This document shows positions 15,129 to 24,831 of a stretch of 41,463 nucleotides of DNA, piece after piece; position 1 is the stretch's first letter, and each line of letters starts with the position of its first letter. The DNA lies in NCBI GenBank assembly GCA_035556755.1, contig DATMEP010000007.1:1-41463 (forward strand), given 5' to 3'. The notes beneath the pieces are model-generated. The model was not told where the DNA came from. It searched no databases and worked only from the letters and a program-made list of their open reading frames with translations. The translations under genes were made by a program, and so were the position numbers. The stretch comes from VRUE01 sp035556755. Lineage in GTDB: Bacteria; Actinomycetota; Thermoleophilia; Solirubrobacterales; 70-9.

Positions 15129-16072
15129 CAGGTGTTGGCCTCCCTCTCGCCGTTGCCGGGGTCGAAGTCTTCGAACCGGCCCTCGGGCCGGATGGTCAAG
15201 TTGTCGATCAGCCGCGCCGCGCCGACCTGAGCCGCGACGGCGACCAGGACCGGGCCGCCGTTCAGCTCGCCGATCGGAGTCAGCTCGTCGGGGTCGCGGG
15301 CCTCGAGGTACTCGGGCTCGATCCCCGCTGCCGACAACTCGCGGTGCCCCGCTTCGAGCGCGGCGTCGAGCGGGCCGGCGCCAGCCTCGCGCTCGACCGC
15401 GCGCAGCGCCCGCGAGAGGGCGGTCGCGCGCTCGCGGTCGGCGGGCGCGAGGTAGGCGTTGCGCGAGCTCATCGCGAGCCCGTCGGGCTCGCGGACGATC
15501 GGCAGCGCCTCGATCCGCACCGGGAAGTCGAGATCGCGGGCCATACGGCGGATAACGGCCACCTGCTGGGCGTCCTTCTGCCCGAAGTAGGCGACCTCCG
15601 GCTGGACCGCGTTGAAGAGCTTGGCGACGACGGTGGCGACGCCGCGGAAGTGCTCGGAGCCGCGCCGGGCGGGATCGCCGCAGAGGACCTCGGCCAGCCG
15701 CCCGACCTCGACCTGGGTGGCAAAGCCGTCGGGGTAGACCTCCTCGACGGTGGGAGCCCAGATCGCGTCGACACCGGCCTGCGCGGCGAGCTCGGCGTCC
15801 CGCCGCTCGTCGCGCGGGTAGCGCTCGAAGTCCTCGCCGGGGCCGAACTGGGTCGGGTTGACGAAAAGGCTCATCACGACCACGTCGCACTCGGCGCGGG
15901 CGGCGCGCAGCAGCGAGAGGTGCCCTTCGTGCAGGTAGCCCATCGTCGGCACGAGGCCGACCGAGCGCCCGGCCCGGCGGGCTTCGGCCAGGGCAGCGCG
16001 CAGCGCCGTCTTCTCGCGGAACACGTCCACGCCGGTTTCGGCAGGTACGGGGATGGTCGTTGCGGAGTTCAT
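15128..16072 (-). CDS. panC: pantothenate synthetase PanC
   Basis: A 314-residue ATP-dependent ligase joining pantoate and beta-alanine through pantoyl-adenylate. It shows VPTMGYLHEGHLSLLRAAR near 41-58 (HxGH nucleotide-binding motif), VNPTQFGPGEDFERYPR near 72, YFGQKDAQQV near 165 and LAMSSRNAYL (KMSKS-like) near 200. Length is near the family norm. It starts 25 bases after the acyltransferase stop and overlaps panD by one base. The product feeds CoA synthesis, whose last step (coaE) is also in this window but in another transcription unit. Confidence 0.97.
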   Translation of the reverse strand: MNSATTIPVPAETGVDVFREKTALRAALAEARRAGRSVGLVPTMGYLHEGHLSLLRAARAECDVVVMSLFVNPTQFGPGEDFERYPRDERRDAELAAQAGVDAIWAPTVEEVYPDGFATQVEVGRLAEVLCGDPARRGSEHFRGVATVVAKLFNAVQPEVAYFGQKDAQQVAVIRRMARDLDFPVRIEALPIVREPDGLAMSSRNAYLAPADRERATALSRALRAVEREAGAGPLDAALEAGHRELSAAGIEPEYLEARDPDELTPIGELNGGPVLVAVAAQVGAARLIDNLTIRPEGRFEDFDPGNGEREANT

Positions 16073-16097
16073 CGGTCCATGCCCTTCGGGTCACGGC

Positions 16098-16697
16098 CTA
16101 CGGCTGGATTATAGGCACCGCCGGTACGCCCGCCGCGATCGTGCCCGCGGGCATGTCCTTCGTCACGACGGAATTGGCGCCGATCACGCAGCGCGCGCCG
16201 ATCGTCACCCCGCTCGTGACGACGCAGTTGACGCCGAACCAGCAGTTGGACCCGATCTTGACCGGGCCCTTGCTGGTGAAGCCCTGCTGGGTGACGGGGA
16301 CGTCGGGATCGTCGAAGCGGTGGTCGGCGTCGCCGACGAAGCAGCCGTTGGCGAACATGACGTGATCGCCGATCTCGATCGACTCGAGAGCCGCGAGCAT
16401 CGTGTTGCGGTTGAGGAAGCAGCCCTCGCCGATCGATATCCGCGCCTCGGGGGCGAGGGTGAGCCAGCAGCCCGGCTCCAGCAGCGTCCCCTCGCCGATC
16501 GTCAGCCGGCCCTCGTCGAGCGCCTCCAGCACCTCGCCCTCGACCGGGCGGCGGATGAAGAAGCCGCCACGCGCCGCGTGGCGGGCGATCCGCCAGCGCC
16601 GCAGCGGACGACGGTTGCGCTCGTACCAGCGCCGCTTCGCCCACCACAGCCTCCAACCCGTCCGCTCGCCCACGCGGCCAGCATTCCAGATCGGCAA
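16098..16697 (-). CDS. left-handed beta-helix acyltransferase
   Basis: A 199-residue hexapeptide-repeat (LbH) acyltransferase, probably using acetyl-CoA on a sugar or polysaccharide precursor. The repeats run from about residue 65 (LTIGEGTLLEPGCWLTLAP) to 195, with the active-site-like segment DADHRFDDPDVPVTQQGF and VKIGSNCWFGVNCVV, GVTIGARCVIGANSVV and MPAGTIAAGVPA, which resemble maltose/galactoside acetyltransferases. The N-terminal 45 residues are very basic (WWAKRRWYERNRRPLRRWR) and might contact a membrane. The first possible start is TTG 16697; GTG 16673 is an alternative. It is divergent from the ROK kinase with a 20-base gap and probably heads the long minus-strand operon. Confidence 0.85.
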   Translation of the reverse strand: MPIWNAGRVGERTGWRLWWAKRRWYERNRRPLRRWRIARHAARGGFFIRRPVEGEVLEALDEGRLTIGEGTLLEPGCWLTLAPEARISIGEGCFLNRNTMLAALESIEIGDHVMFANGCFVGDADHRFDDPDVPVTQQGFTSKGPVKIGSNCWFGVNCVVTSGVTIGARCVIGANSVVTKDMPAGTIAAGVPAVPIIQP

Positions 16698-16704
16698 GCG
16701 CGCA

Positions 16705-16710
16705 TAGACT
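16705..16710 (+). promoter_or_regulatory. candidate -10 hexamer for the ROK kinase gene
   Basis: TAGACT fits the TAnnnT pattern and ends seven bases before the GTG at 16718; no ribosome binding site is present between them. This is the geometry of a leaderless transcript. No clear -35 is visible. Confidence 0.35.
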
Positions 16711-16717
16711 GACCCGC

Positions 16718-17677
16718 GTGTCCGAGCTGCGCGGCGGCATCGACCTCGGTGGGACCAAGATCCAGGCGGCGATCGTCGACGCCGGTGGCGAGCTGTGCGG
16801 CGAGGCGCGCCACCCGACGCCGACCGACGGGGGCCCCGCAGACGTCGCCGCCGCGATCGAGGCCGCGCTGCGCGAGGCAGCCGCAGCGGCGAGCGTCGAG
16901 CCGGAGGAACTGGTGGGGGTCGGAGTCGGCTCCCCGGGCGACGCGGACGAGAAGACCGGCGTCGTCTCCAGCGCCCGCAACCTGCCCGGCTGGGAAGGCA
17001 GCTTCCCGCTCGGCGAAACGCTCTCGCGGGCTTTCGGGACGGAGGTGCGGGTCGGCAACGACGTCCAGGTCGCGGTCGAAGGCGAGTACGAGCTGGGTGC
17101 GGGCAGGGAGTTCAGGTCCCTGCTCGGCGTCTGGTGGGGGACCGGCGTCGGCGGCGGCATCATCCTCGACGGCAAGCCGTGGCTGGGCCGGGGCGCCGCC
17201 GGGGAGATCGGCCACATCGTGGTCGAGCGCGACGGGGCCAAGTGCCCTTGCGGCCGCAAGGGCTGCATGGAGGCCTACGCCGGACGTGCAGCGATGGAAG
17301 CCGAGGCGCATCGCCGCCACGAGGAAGGCCACAAGACCGACCTCTTCAAGCTGATGCAAAAGCACGGCAAACCGCGGCTCACGAGCGGCATCTGGGAGCG
17401 CGCGCTCGACCATGGCGACCACCTCGCCAGGAAGCTGATCGAGCGGGCGATCGAGGCGCTTGGGACGGGCGTCGCCTCGGCCTGCAACGTGCTCGACGTG
17501 GAGGCGATCGTGATCGGCGGCGGGCTGGGCGAGCGCTTCGGCACGCGTTACATGGACGAGCTGCTCGGGGAGATGCACAAGCACCTCTTCGTCGACGACC
17601 GACCGCCGGCGGTGCGGGTCGCGGCGCTCGGCGATCCGGGCGGCGCCATCGGTGCCTCGCTGCTCGTCTCCCGCTAG
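16718..17677 (+). CDS. ROK-family sugar kinase (glucokinase-like)
   Basis: A 319-residue ROK kinase that phosphorylates a hexose with ATP or polyphosphate. The phosphate-1 loop GGIDLGGTKIQAAIVD is at 6-21; VGVGSPGDADEKTG near 66; VGNDVQVAVEGEY near 113 (catalytic Asp in the GND motif); GTGVGGGIILDG near 140; AGEIGHIVV near 163; and the ROK zinc signature CPCGRKGCMEAY near 176. It has no N-terminal DNA-binding domain, so it is an enzyme rather than a repressor. It faces a sugar ABC importer across a terminator; glucose or a related imported sugar is a plausible substrate, by position only. The start is GTG. Confidence 0.94.
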   Translation: MSELRGGIDLGGTKIQAAIVDAGGELCGEARHPTPTDGGPADVAAAIEAALREAAAAASVEPEELVGVGVGSPGDADEKTGVVSSARNLPGWEGSFPLGETLSRAFGTEVRVGNDVQVAVEGEYELGAGREFRSLLGVWWGTGVGGGIILDGKPWLGRGAAGEIGHIVVERDGAKCPCGRKGCMEAYAGRAAMEAEAHRRHEEGHKTDLFKLMQKHGKPRLTSGIWERALDHGDHLARKLIERAIEALGTGVASACNVLDVEAIVIGGGLGERFGTRYMDELLGEMHKHLFVDDRPPAVRVAALGDPGGAIGASLLVSR

Positions 17678-17683
17678 CCGATT

Positions 17684-17723
17684 CTCCCTCCCTTTTGCAT
17701 CCCTGAGAGGCAAAAGGAGGGAG
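17684..17723. terminator. bidirectional terminator between ROK kinase and ABC permease genes
   Basis: CTCCCTCCCTTTTGC (17684-17698) pairs with GCAAAAGGAGGGAG (17710-17723) with one bulged C, giving a 14-base-pair stem with an 11-base loop. It sits between two convergent genes, 7 bases after one stop and 12 bases before the other. The T-runs lie inside the stem rather than after it. Confidence 0.8.
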
Positions 17724-17734
17724 CATTCCTCCAG

Positions 17735-18895
17735 TCAGACCCGGCCCGCTGCCTGGCGCTGCTGGCGGGCTATCGCATCGATGATCACGGCGAGCAAGAG
17801 GACTCCTCCGGTGACCATGAACTTGACGGCTGAGGAGAGGGCTAGGAGGTCCATGCCGTTGGAGATGGAGCCGATGACCAGGGCGCCGAGGAGAGCGGTC
17901 CAGACCGCCCCGCGGCCGCCGAAGAGGCTGGTCCCGGCGATCACAGGCCCGGCGATCGCGAGCAGCAGCAGTTCGCTGCCACCCGAGTTCTGGTTGACCG
18001 CGAGCAGCCGCGAGGCGGCGAGGATGCCGCCGATCGCCGCCATCGTGCCGGCGATCGCGAAGACCGCGACCCGGACCCTTTCGATCGGGATCCCGGCGCG
18101 GCGCGCTGCCTCGACGTTGCCCCCGACCGCGAAGACGTGGCGACCGAAGCGGGTTCGCTTGGCGACGTATTCCATCCCCACCACGAAGGCGACCAGGATC
18201 AGCAATGCCAGCGGCACCCCCCGGTCGGAGTTGAGGACCGCAACGGTGACGATCGCGACGATCGCGACCAGGACGACCTTGGCGACCTGCGACACCAGGC
18301 CCTCGCCGGCGAGGCCGGTGGCGACGCGCCGGCGGTGGCCGAGCAGCACGATCGCGGCGTAGACCGCGATCACGATCGCGGCCAGGATCCAGCCGACGGT
18401 GTCGGAGTAGAAGGTGTTGGCGAGGCCGGTGATCTTCGGGTCGTTGAGGTTGATCGAACCGGTCGAACCCAGCACCTGTAAGAGGGCTCCCTGCCAGGCC
18501 AGTAAGCCGGCCAGGGTGACGACAAAGGAAGGCACGCCGAAGCGGCTGAACAGCGCGCCCTGGAGCACGCCGATCGCCATGCCGACCACGACCGCAGCGG
18601 CGATCGCCAGGTACGGATTCCAGCCGTGTTTGACGTTGAGCACCGCCATCACCGCGGCGGCGAGGCCGCTGACTGCGCCGACCGAGAGGTCGATCTCGCC
18701 CAGCAGGAGCACGAAGACGATCCCGATCGAGATCAAGCCGATCGCCGTTATCTGCAGCATCAGGTTGGTCAGGTTCTCGGCCGAGAGGAAGCGGTCGTTC
18801 TGGGACTGGAAGATCGCCCAGATCACCGCCAGCCCGACCACGACGCGCAGGGAGGCGAGGTCGCCCTGGACGAAGCGCCTCACCGAGGCGCTCAT
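17735..18895 (-). CDS. sugar ABC transporter permease (XylH/RbsC-like)
   Basis: A 386-residue inner-membrane permease of the ribose/xylose class with about 10-12 helices. Motifs: GIVFVLLLGEIDLSVGAVSGL near 57-77, FGVPSFVVTLAGLLAWQG near 122, AGGNVEAARRAGI-like VGGNVEAARRAGIPIERV near 265 (the cytoplasmic coupling segment), and GSELLLLAIAGPVIAGTSLFGG near 313. The long insert between the two halves (INLNDPKITGLAN, then LLGHRRRV) is typical of XylH. ATG 18895 overlaps the ATPase stop (ATGA). It forms one operon with the ATPase and binding protein. Confidence 0.93.
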   Translation of the reverse strand: MSASVRRFVQGDLASLRVVVGLAVIWAIFQSQNDRFLSAENLTNLMLQITAIGLISIGIVFVLLLGEIDLSVGAVSGLAAAVMAVLNVKHGWNPYLAIAAAVVVGMAIGVLQGALFSRFGVPSFVVTLAGLLAWQGALLQVLGSTGSINLNDPKITGLANTFYSDTVGWILAAIVIAVYAAIVLLGHRRRVATGLAGEGLVSQVAKVVLVAIVAIVTVAVLNSDRGVPLALLILVAFVVGMEYVAKRTRFGRHVFAVGGNVEAARRAGIPIERVRVAVFAIAGTMAAIGGILAASRLLAVNQNSGGSELLLLAIAGPVIAGTSLFGGRGAVWTALLGALVIGSISNGMDLLALSSAVKFMVTGGVLLLAVIIDAIARQQRQAAGRV

Positions 18896-19665
18896 CGCCC
18901 GCTCTCCCCTTCCTTCCCCACCCCGGTGATCGCCGAGACCACGTGCTCCTCGGTCGTCTGTTCGGCCTCGAAGCTGCCGGCGGCGCGGCCGAGGCGCAGG
19001 ACGAAGATCCGGTCGGCGACCTCGAAGACGTCGACCAGGTTGTGGCTGATGACGACCACGCCGAGCCCACGCTCGCGCAGGCGCCGGATCAGGTCGAGGA
19101 CCTGGGCCGTCTGCGCCACCCCGAGCGCCGCGGTCGGCTCGTCGAGCAGCACCACCCTGGGCTCGCCGAGCAGCGAGCGCGCCACCGCGACCTGCTGGCG
19201 CTGGCCCCCGGAGAGGGTCCCCACCTCGCTGCGCAGACTGGGGATCGTCACCGAGAGGCCGGAGAGCATCTCCGCCGTCTGGTGCTCCATCCGCGCCTCG
19301 TCGAGCTGGCGCGAGACCGTGCCGGGCCCAGGGGAGACCTCCTCGCGGCCGAGGAAGAGGTTGGCGACGACGTCGAGGTTGTCGCACAAAGCCAGGTCCT
19401 GGTAGACGGTGGCGATCCCCAGGGCCACGGCGTCCTGGGGCCGCGCGATCGAGACCTGCTCACCGCCGAAGCGGATCCCGCCGGCGTCGAGGGAGTGGAT
19501 GCCGGCGATCGCCTTGACCAGCGTCGACTTACCCGCCCCGTTGTCGCCGACGAGGCCGACCACCTCGCCACCATGGACGGCGAAGTCGACCCGGTCCAGA
19601 GCCTGGACCGGGCCGAATCGCTTGCTGACTCCGTCAAGCTCGAGCAGCGGCGCGTCCGAGCTCAT
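18892..19665 (-). CDS. sugar ABC transporter ATP-binding protein
   Basis: A 257-residue single-domain ATPase. Walker A is GDNGAGKSTLVK near 39-50, Q-loop TVYQDLALCDN near 92, signature LSGGQRQQVAVARSL near 150, Walker B VVLLDEPTAALG near 172 and the switch histidine in VISHNLVD near 205. Having one nucleotide domain, not the usual tandem pair of RbsA/XylG, places it in the FrcA-like subset of sugar importers, which work as homodimers. The ATG lies 12 bases from the binding-protein stop. Confidence 0.93.
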   Translation of the reverse strand: MSSDAPLLELDGVSKRFGPVQALDRVDFAVHGGEVVGLVGDNGAGKSTLVKAIAGIHSLDAGGIRFGGEQVSIARPQDAVALGIATVYQDLALCDNLDVVANLFLGREEVSPGPGTVSRQLDEARMEHQTAEMLSGLSVTIPSLRSEVGTLSGGQRQQVAVARSLLGEPRVVLLDEPTAALGVAQTAQVLDLIRRLRERGLGVVVISHNLVDVFEVADRIFVLRLGRAAGSFEAEQTTEEHVVSAITGVGKEGESGR

Positions 19666-19677
19666 CGCCTCTCTCCG

Positions 19678-20784
19678 CTAGGAGATGCCCGCTTCTTTGC
19701 AGGCCTGGGCGTACGGACCGGTGCAGAGTTCGTCGGCCGTGGCGAATTCGTCCGCGATCACGGTCTGTTTGACGTTGTCTTTGGTCACCGCCACCGGGTC
19801 CAACAGGATCGAGGGGACTTGCTCTTTTTCGTTGTCGAGCTGATCGGTGATTTTGTCCTGCGGCACTTCTTTGCCTTCGGCCAGGTCGACCGCGATTTCG
19901 GCGCTGATCGAGGCCTGCGGTTTGATCGCCTTGTAGACGGTCATGTACTGCTGTCCGGCGAGGATCCGCTGCAGGCCGGCGACCGTGGCGTCCTGACCGG
20001 TGGTGGGACGTTCGGCCGAGTCGATCCCGGCGGATTTCATCGCTGCGATCGCGCCGCCCGCGGTGTCGTCGTTGGCCGCGTAGACGCCGGCGAAGCCGTC
20101 TTTGCCGATTGCGGTGATCGCCTGCTGCATCTCGTTCTGGGCGTTGCTCGCCAGCCAGCCGGGGGTGTCATACGATTTCGCCACCTCGACGCCGTCGGCT
20201 TCGAAGATGCTCAGCGCGCCTTTTTTGAACAGCGCCGCGTTGCTGTCGGCCGGATCGCCGCTGATCATCACGATCGGCCCTTTCGGACTGCCGTCCTCTT
20301 TCAATTTGCCGGCCAGCGATTCGCCCTGCAGTTCGCCGACTTTCTCGTTGTCGAAGGAGACGTAGACATCGACGTCGGCACCGAGGATCAGGCGGTCGTA
20401 GCTGAGCACCGGCACGTCCTGCTGGCGGGCTTTTTCGACGCTTGCCGCGGCTGAGGCGGCGTCGACCGGATCGAGCACGAGCACGTCGGCGCCCTGGGTC
20501 AGCGCCGCTTCGACCTGGCTCTGTTGTTTGGAGGCATCCTCGGCGGCGTTGCTGTAGAGGATTTCGCAATCCGGGCAGATCTCTTCCACTTTTTCTTCGA
20601 AGTAGGGACGGTCCGCGGACTCGTAGCGCGGGGTCTGGTTCTCCGGCAGGAGCAGCGCCACGGTCGAGCCGCCACCCCCGCCTCCACCGTCATCGTCGTC
20701 GTCTCCGCAGCCCGCAAGAACCGCGACGGCGAGAAGCAGGGCTCCAAGCAAGACGGCGATCCGCCTCGAAGCTGAATGGGACAT
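19678..20784 (-). CDS. sugar-binding lipoprotein of the ABC importer
   Basis: A 368-residue periplasmic-binding-type lipoprotein. The signal peptide MSHSASRRIAVLLGALLLAVAVLAGC ends in the lipobox LAGC; an Asp/Gly linker follows. The mature domain (VALLLPENQTPRYESADRPYF, DVLVLDPVDAASAAASVEK, VPVLSYDRLI, MISGDPADSNAALFKKG, AVYAANDDTAGG-like GVYAANDDTAGGAIAAMK) matches the xylose-binding XylF/ChvE group, so a monosaccharide such as xylose is likely. A GGAGGAAG site precedes the ATG. Its codon use is unlike its neighbours: about 19 of 20 lysines are AAA although the adjoining ATPase uses AAG. It starts 91 bases after uvrA ends. Confidence 0.93.
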   Translation of the reverse strand: MSHSASRRIAVLLGALLLAVAVLAGCGDDDDDGGGGGGGSTVALLLPENQTPRYESADRPYFEEKVEEICPDCEILYSNAAEDASKQQSQVEAALTQGADVLVLDPVDAASAAASVEKARQQDVPVLSYDRLILGADVDVYVSFDNEKVGELQGESLAGKLKEDGSPKGPIVMISGDPADSNAALFKKGALSIFEADGVEVAKSYDTPGWLASNAQNEMQQAITAIGKDGFAGVYAANDDTAGGAIAAMKSAGIDSAERPTTGQDATVAGLQRILAGQQYMTVYKAIKPQASISAEIAVDLAEGKEVPQDKITDQLDNEKEQVPSILLDPVAVTKDNVKQTVIADEFATADELCTGPYAQACKEAGIS

Positions 20785-20834
20785 CTCTTCCTCCTTTGCC
20801 CCGGCTTATTCGACCGCCCCTGCCAATACCCGAT

Positions 20835-20854
20835 AGCCGCAGATTCATGCGGCT
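20835..20854. repeat. perfect 7-base stem-loop between uvrA and the binding-protein gene
   Basis: AGCCGCA, a six-base loop and TGCGGCT form a clean hairpin 22 bases after the uvrA stop on the minus strand. There is no T-tract, so it may be a weak terminator or attenuator separating uvrA from the transporter operon. Confidence 0.4.
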
Positions 20855-20875
20855 GAGAGAGCTCCGCCCGGCGGC

Positions 20876-23755
<2,880 letters not shown>

Positions 23756-23764
23756 TACCGGGCG

Positions 23765-23770
23765 ATTCTA
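23765..23770 (-). promoter_or_regulatory. candidate uvrA -10 hexamer
   Basis: TAGAAT on the minus strand, nine bases before the uvrA GTG. With the SOS box just upstream it marks the likely promoter and implies a very short or absent leader. Confidence 0.45.
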
Positions 23771-23776
23771 CGCAGG

Positions 23777-23790
23777 CGAACAGACGTTCC
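23777..23790 (-). promoter_or_regulatory. LexA (SOS) operator upstream of uvrA
   Basis: CGAACAGACGTTCC contains GAAC-N4-GTTC and fits the Gram-positive/actinobacterial LexA consensus CGAACRNRYGTTCG at all but the final base. It lies six bases upstream of the -10 hexamer and 22 bases from the start codon, where LexA would block RNA polymerase. I found no comparable box in front of uvrB. Confidence 0.72.
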
Positions 23791-23859
23791 CCTATGAGCA
23801 ACCCCGCAACGTCCGCTTTCTTCGCAGCCGCTCGGACCCATCAGGGGGAGACTCCCGCC

Positions 23860-23902
23860 GAGTTCGCACTTAGTAGCGGTATGCGAGACCAAACGCGAAC
23901 TC
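23860..23902. repeat. 43-base palindromic element, left copy
   Basis: An imperfect palindrome with outer arms GAGTTCGC and GCGAACTC, inner TTAGT and ACCAA-type arms and a centre AGCGGTATGCG. The likely ATG of the nuclease gene (23881) is at its exact middle. The right copy at 24776-24818 is its reverse complement at 36 of 43 positions by my alignment. Confidence 0.75.
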
Positions 23903-24789
23903 GCCACCCCGTGGCGGAGCTGGCAAGGCGACAGCACGGGGTGATCTCGGCTTGGCAGCTCGAGGAACTCGGGTACTCCAAAGCGAAGATCTATCGCGAA
24001 GCCATCGCCGGAGGCCTGCATCAGGTCCATTGGGGCGTCTATGCGGTCGGCCACACCGCGCTCTCGCGAGAGGCACGTTGTCTTGCGGCGGTGCTTTCCT
24101 GCGGGTCCGGCGCGCTTCTGAGTCACCGCTCCGCCGCCTGGCTTTGGGGAATGACCGATCGTTTGTTTTCCGTCGTCGACGTGACGGCGACGGCCCCGCG
24201 CCGTGTCCGGGATTCGATCCGCGTTCACAGCACCAGAACCCTCACACCTGGCGACATGACCACTTCGAGCGGGATTCCCGTCACCGCACCGCCTCGCACG
24301 CTGCTCGACTTTGCCGCCGTCGACCCCTATTACCTTCCTGCCGCCCTCGATCGCGCTGCTAGACACGGTGTCTTCGATCTGATCGCAGTCGACGCGTTGC
24401 TGGCGCGCAGCCATGGACTTCGGGGCGTGGCCCGCCTGCGGGAGGCGATTGACATCTTCCGCGACCCCGCGTTCACAAGGTCCGGTCTCGAGCGACGATT
24501 CCTCCGGCTCGTACGCGATGCGGGGCTCCCGCGACCTTCCACCAACGTCTTCATCGAGGGGTACGAGCTCGACGCCTACTGGGAGACGGAGCGCTTCGCG
24601 GTCGAACTCGATACCTACGACTACCACGGCGGACATGTCGCCTTCGAGGAGGACCGCCTGCGGCAAGAGAACCTGAAGCTGGCCGGCATCGAGATGACCC
24701 GGATCACGGGCACCCGAATCAAGCGCGAACCGCGTGCGGTCATGGAGCGCCTCCGAAAACTCCTCGCCCAGCGCCGAGTTCGCGCTTAG
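23881..24789 (+). CDS. AbiEi-like winged-helix plus DUF559 (VSR-like nuclease) protein
   Basis: A two-domain protein of about 303 residues from ATG 23881 (an upstream ATG at 23794 would add 29 residues, but those cross the palindrome and look non-native). Residues about 8-60 (PVAELARRQHGVISAWQLEEL, SKAKIYREAIAGGLHQVHWGVY) match the winged-helix domain of AbiEi-type antitoxins; a middle region includes LLSHRSAAWLWGM and TAPPRTLLDFA. Residues about 200-295 match DUF559/VSR-like endonucleases: SGLERRFLRLVRDAGLPRP, YELDAYWETERFAVELDTYDYHG and EEDRLRQENLKLAGIEMTRIT, with acidic residues (ELD, VELD) placed like a PD-(D/E)XK active site. No partner AbiEii toxin is adjacent. Start and stop codons both lie inside copies of a 43-base palindrome. 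Function unknown. Confidence 0.85.
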   Translation: MRDQTRTRHPVAELARRQHGVISAWQLEELGYSKAKIYREAIAGGLHQVHWGVYAVGHTALSREARCLAAVLSCGSGALLSHRSAAWLWGMTDRLFSVVDVTATAPRRVRDSIRVHSTRTLTPGDMTTSSGIPVTAPPRTLLDFAAVDPYYLPAALDRAARHGVFDLIAVDALLARSHGLRGVARLREAIDIFRDPAFTRSGLERRFLRLVRDAGLPRPSTNVFIEGYELDAYWETERFAVELDTYDYHGGHVAFEEDRLRQENLKLAGIEMTRITGTRIKREPRAVMERLRKLLAQRRVRA

Positions 24790-24818
24790 TGACGCATACC
24801 GCGACTAAACGCGAACTC
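24776..24818. repeat. 43-base palindromic element, right copy (inverted)
   Basis: GAGTTCGCGCTTAGT and ACTAAACGCGAACTC pair with a single mismatch around a 13-base loop (GACGCATACCGCG). The stop codon of the nuclease gene (24787-24789) lies in the left arm. On the other strand it begins 14 bases after the thioredoxin stop, so it could also act as a terminator-like hairpin for that gene. Confidence 0.8.
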
Positions 24819-24831
24819 AGCCGGGGAGCTT

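Noticed and set aside
16502..17713. Long open frame on the minus strand antisense to the ROK kinase gene.
   Set aside because: It is composition-driven: the plus-strand frame has full ROK motifs, while the antisense product is low-complexity with no recognisable domain.
20835..20854. Strong intrinsic terminator after uvrA.
   Set aside because: The stem is clean but only seven base pairs and is not followed by a T-tract; it is kept as a hairpin of uncertain role.
23794..23880. Upstream ATG giving the nuclease-like gene 29 extra residues.
   Set aside because: Those codons lie between the SOS box and the palindrome, have no ribosome site, and the homologous winged-helix domain begins just after ATG 23881.
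23881..24789. A classical AbiE toxin-antitoxin pair.
   Set aside because: Only the AbiEi-like winged helix is present, fused to a VSR-like domain; no adjacent nucleotidyltransferase toxin gene exists, since the next genes are thioredoxin and uvrA.
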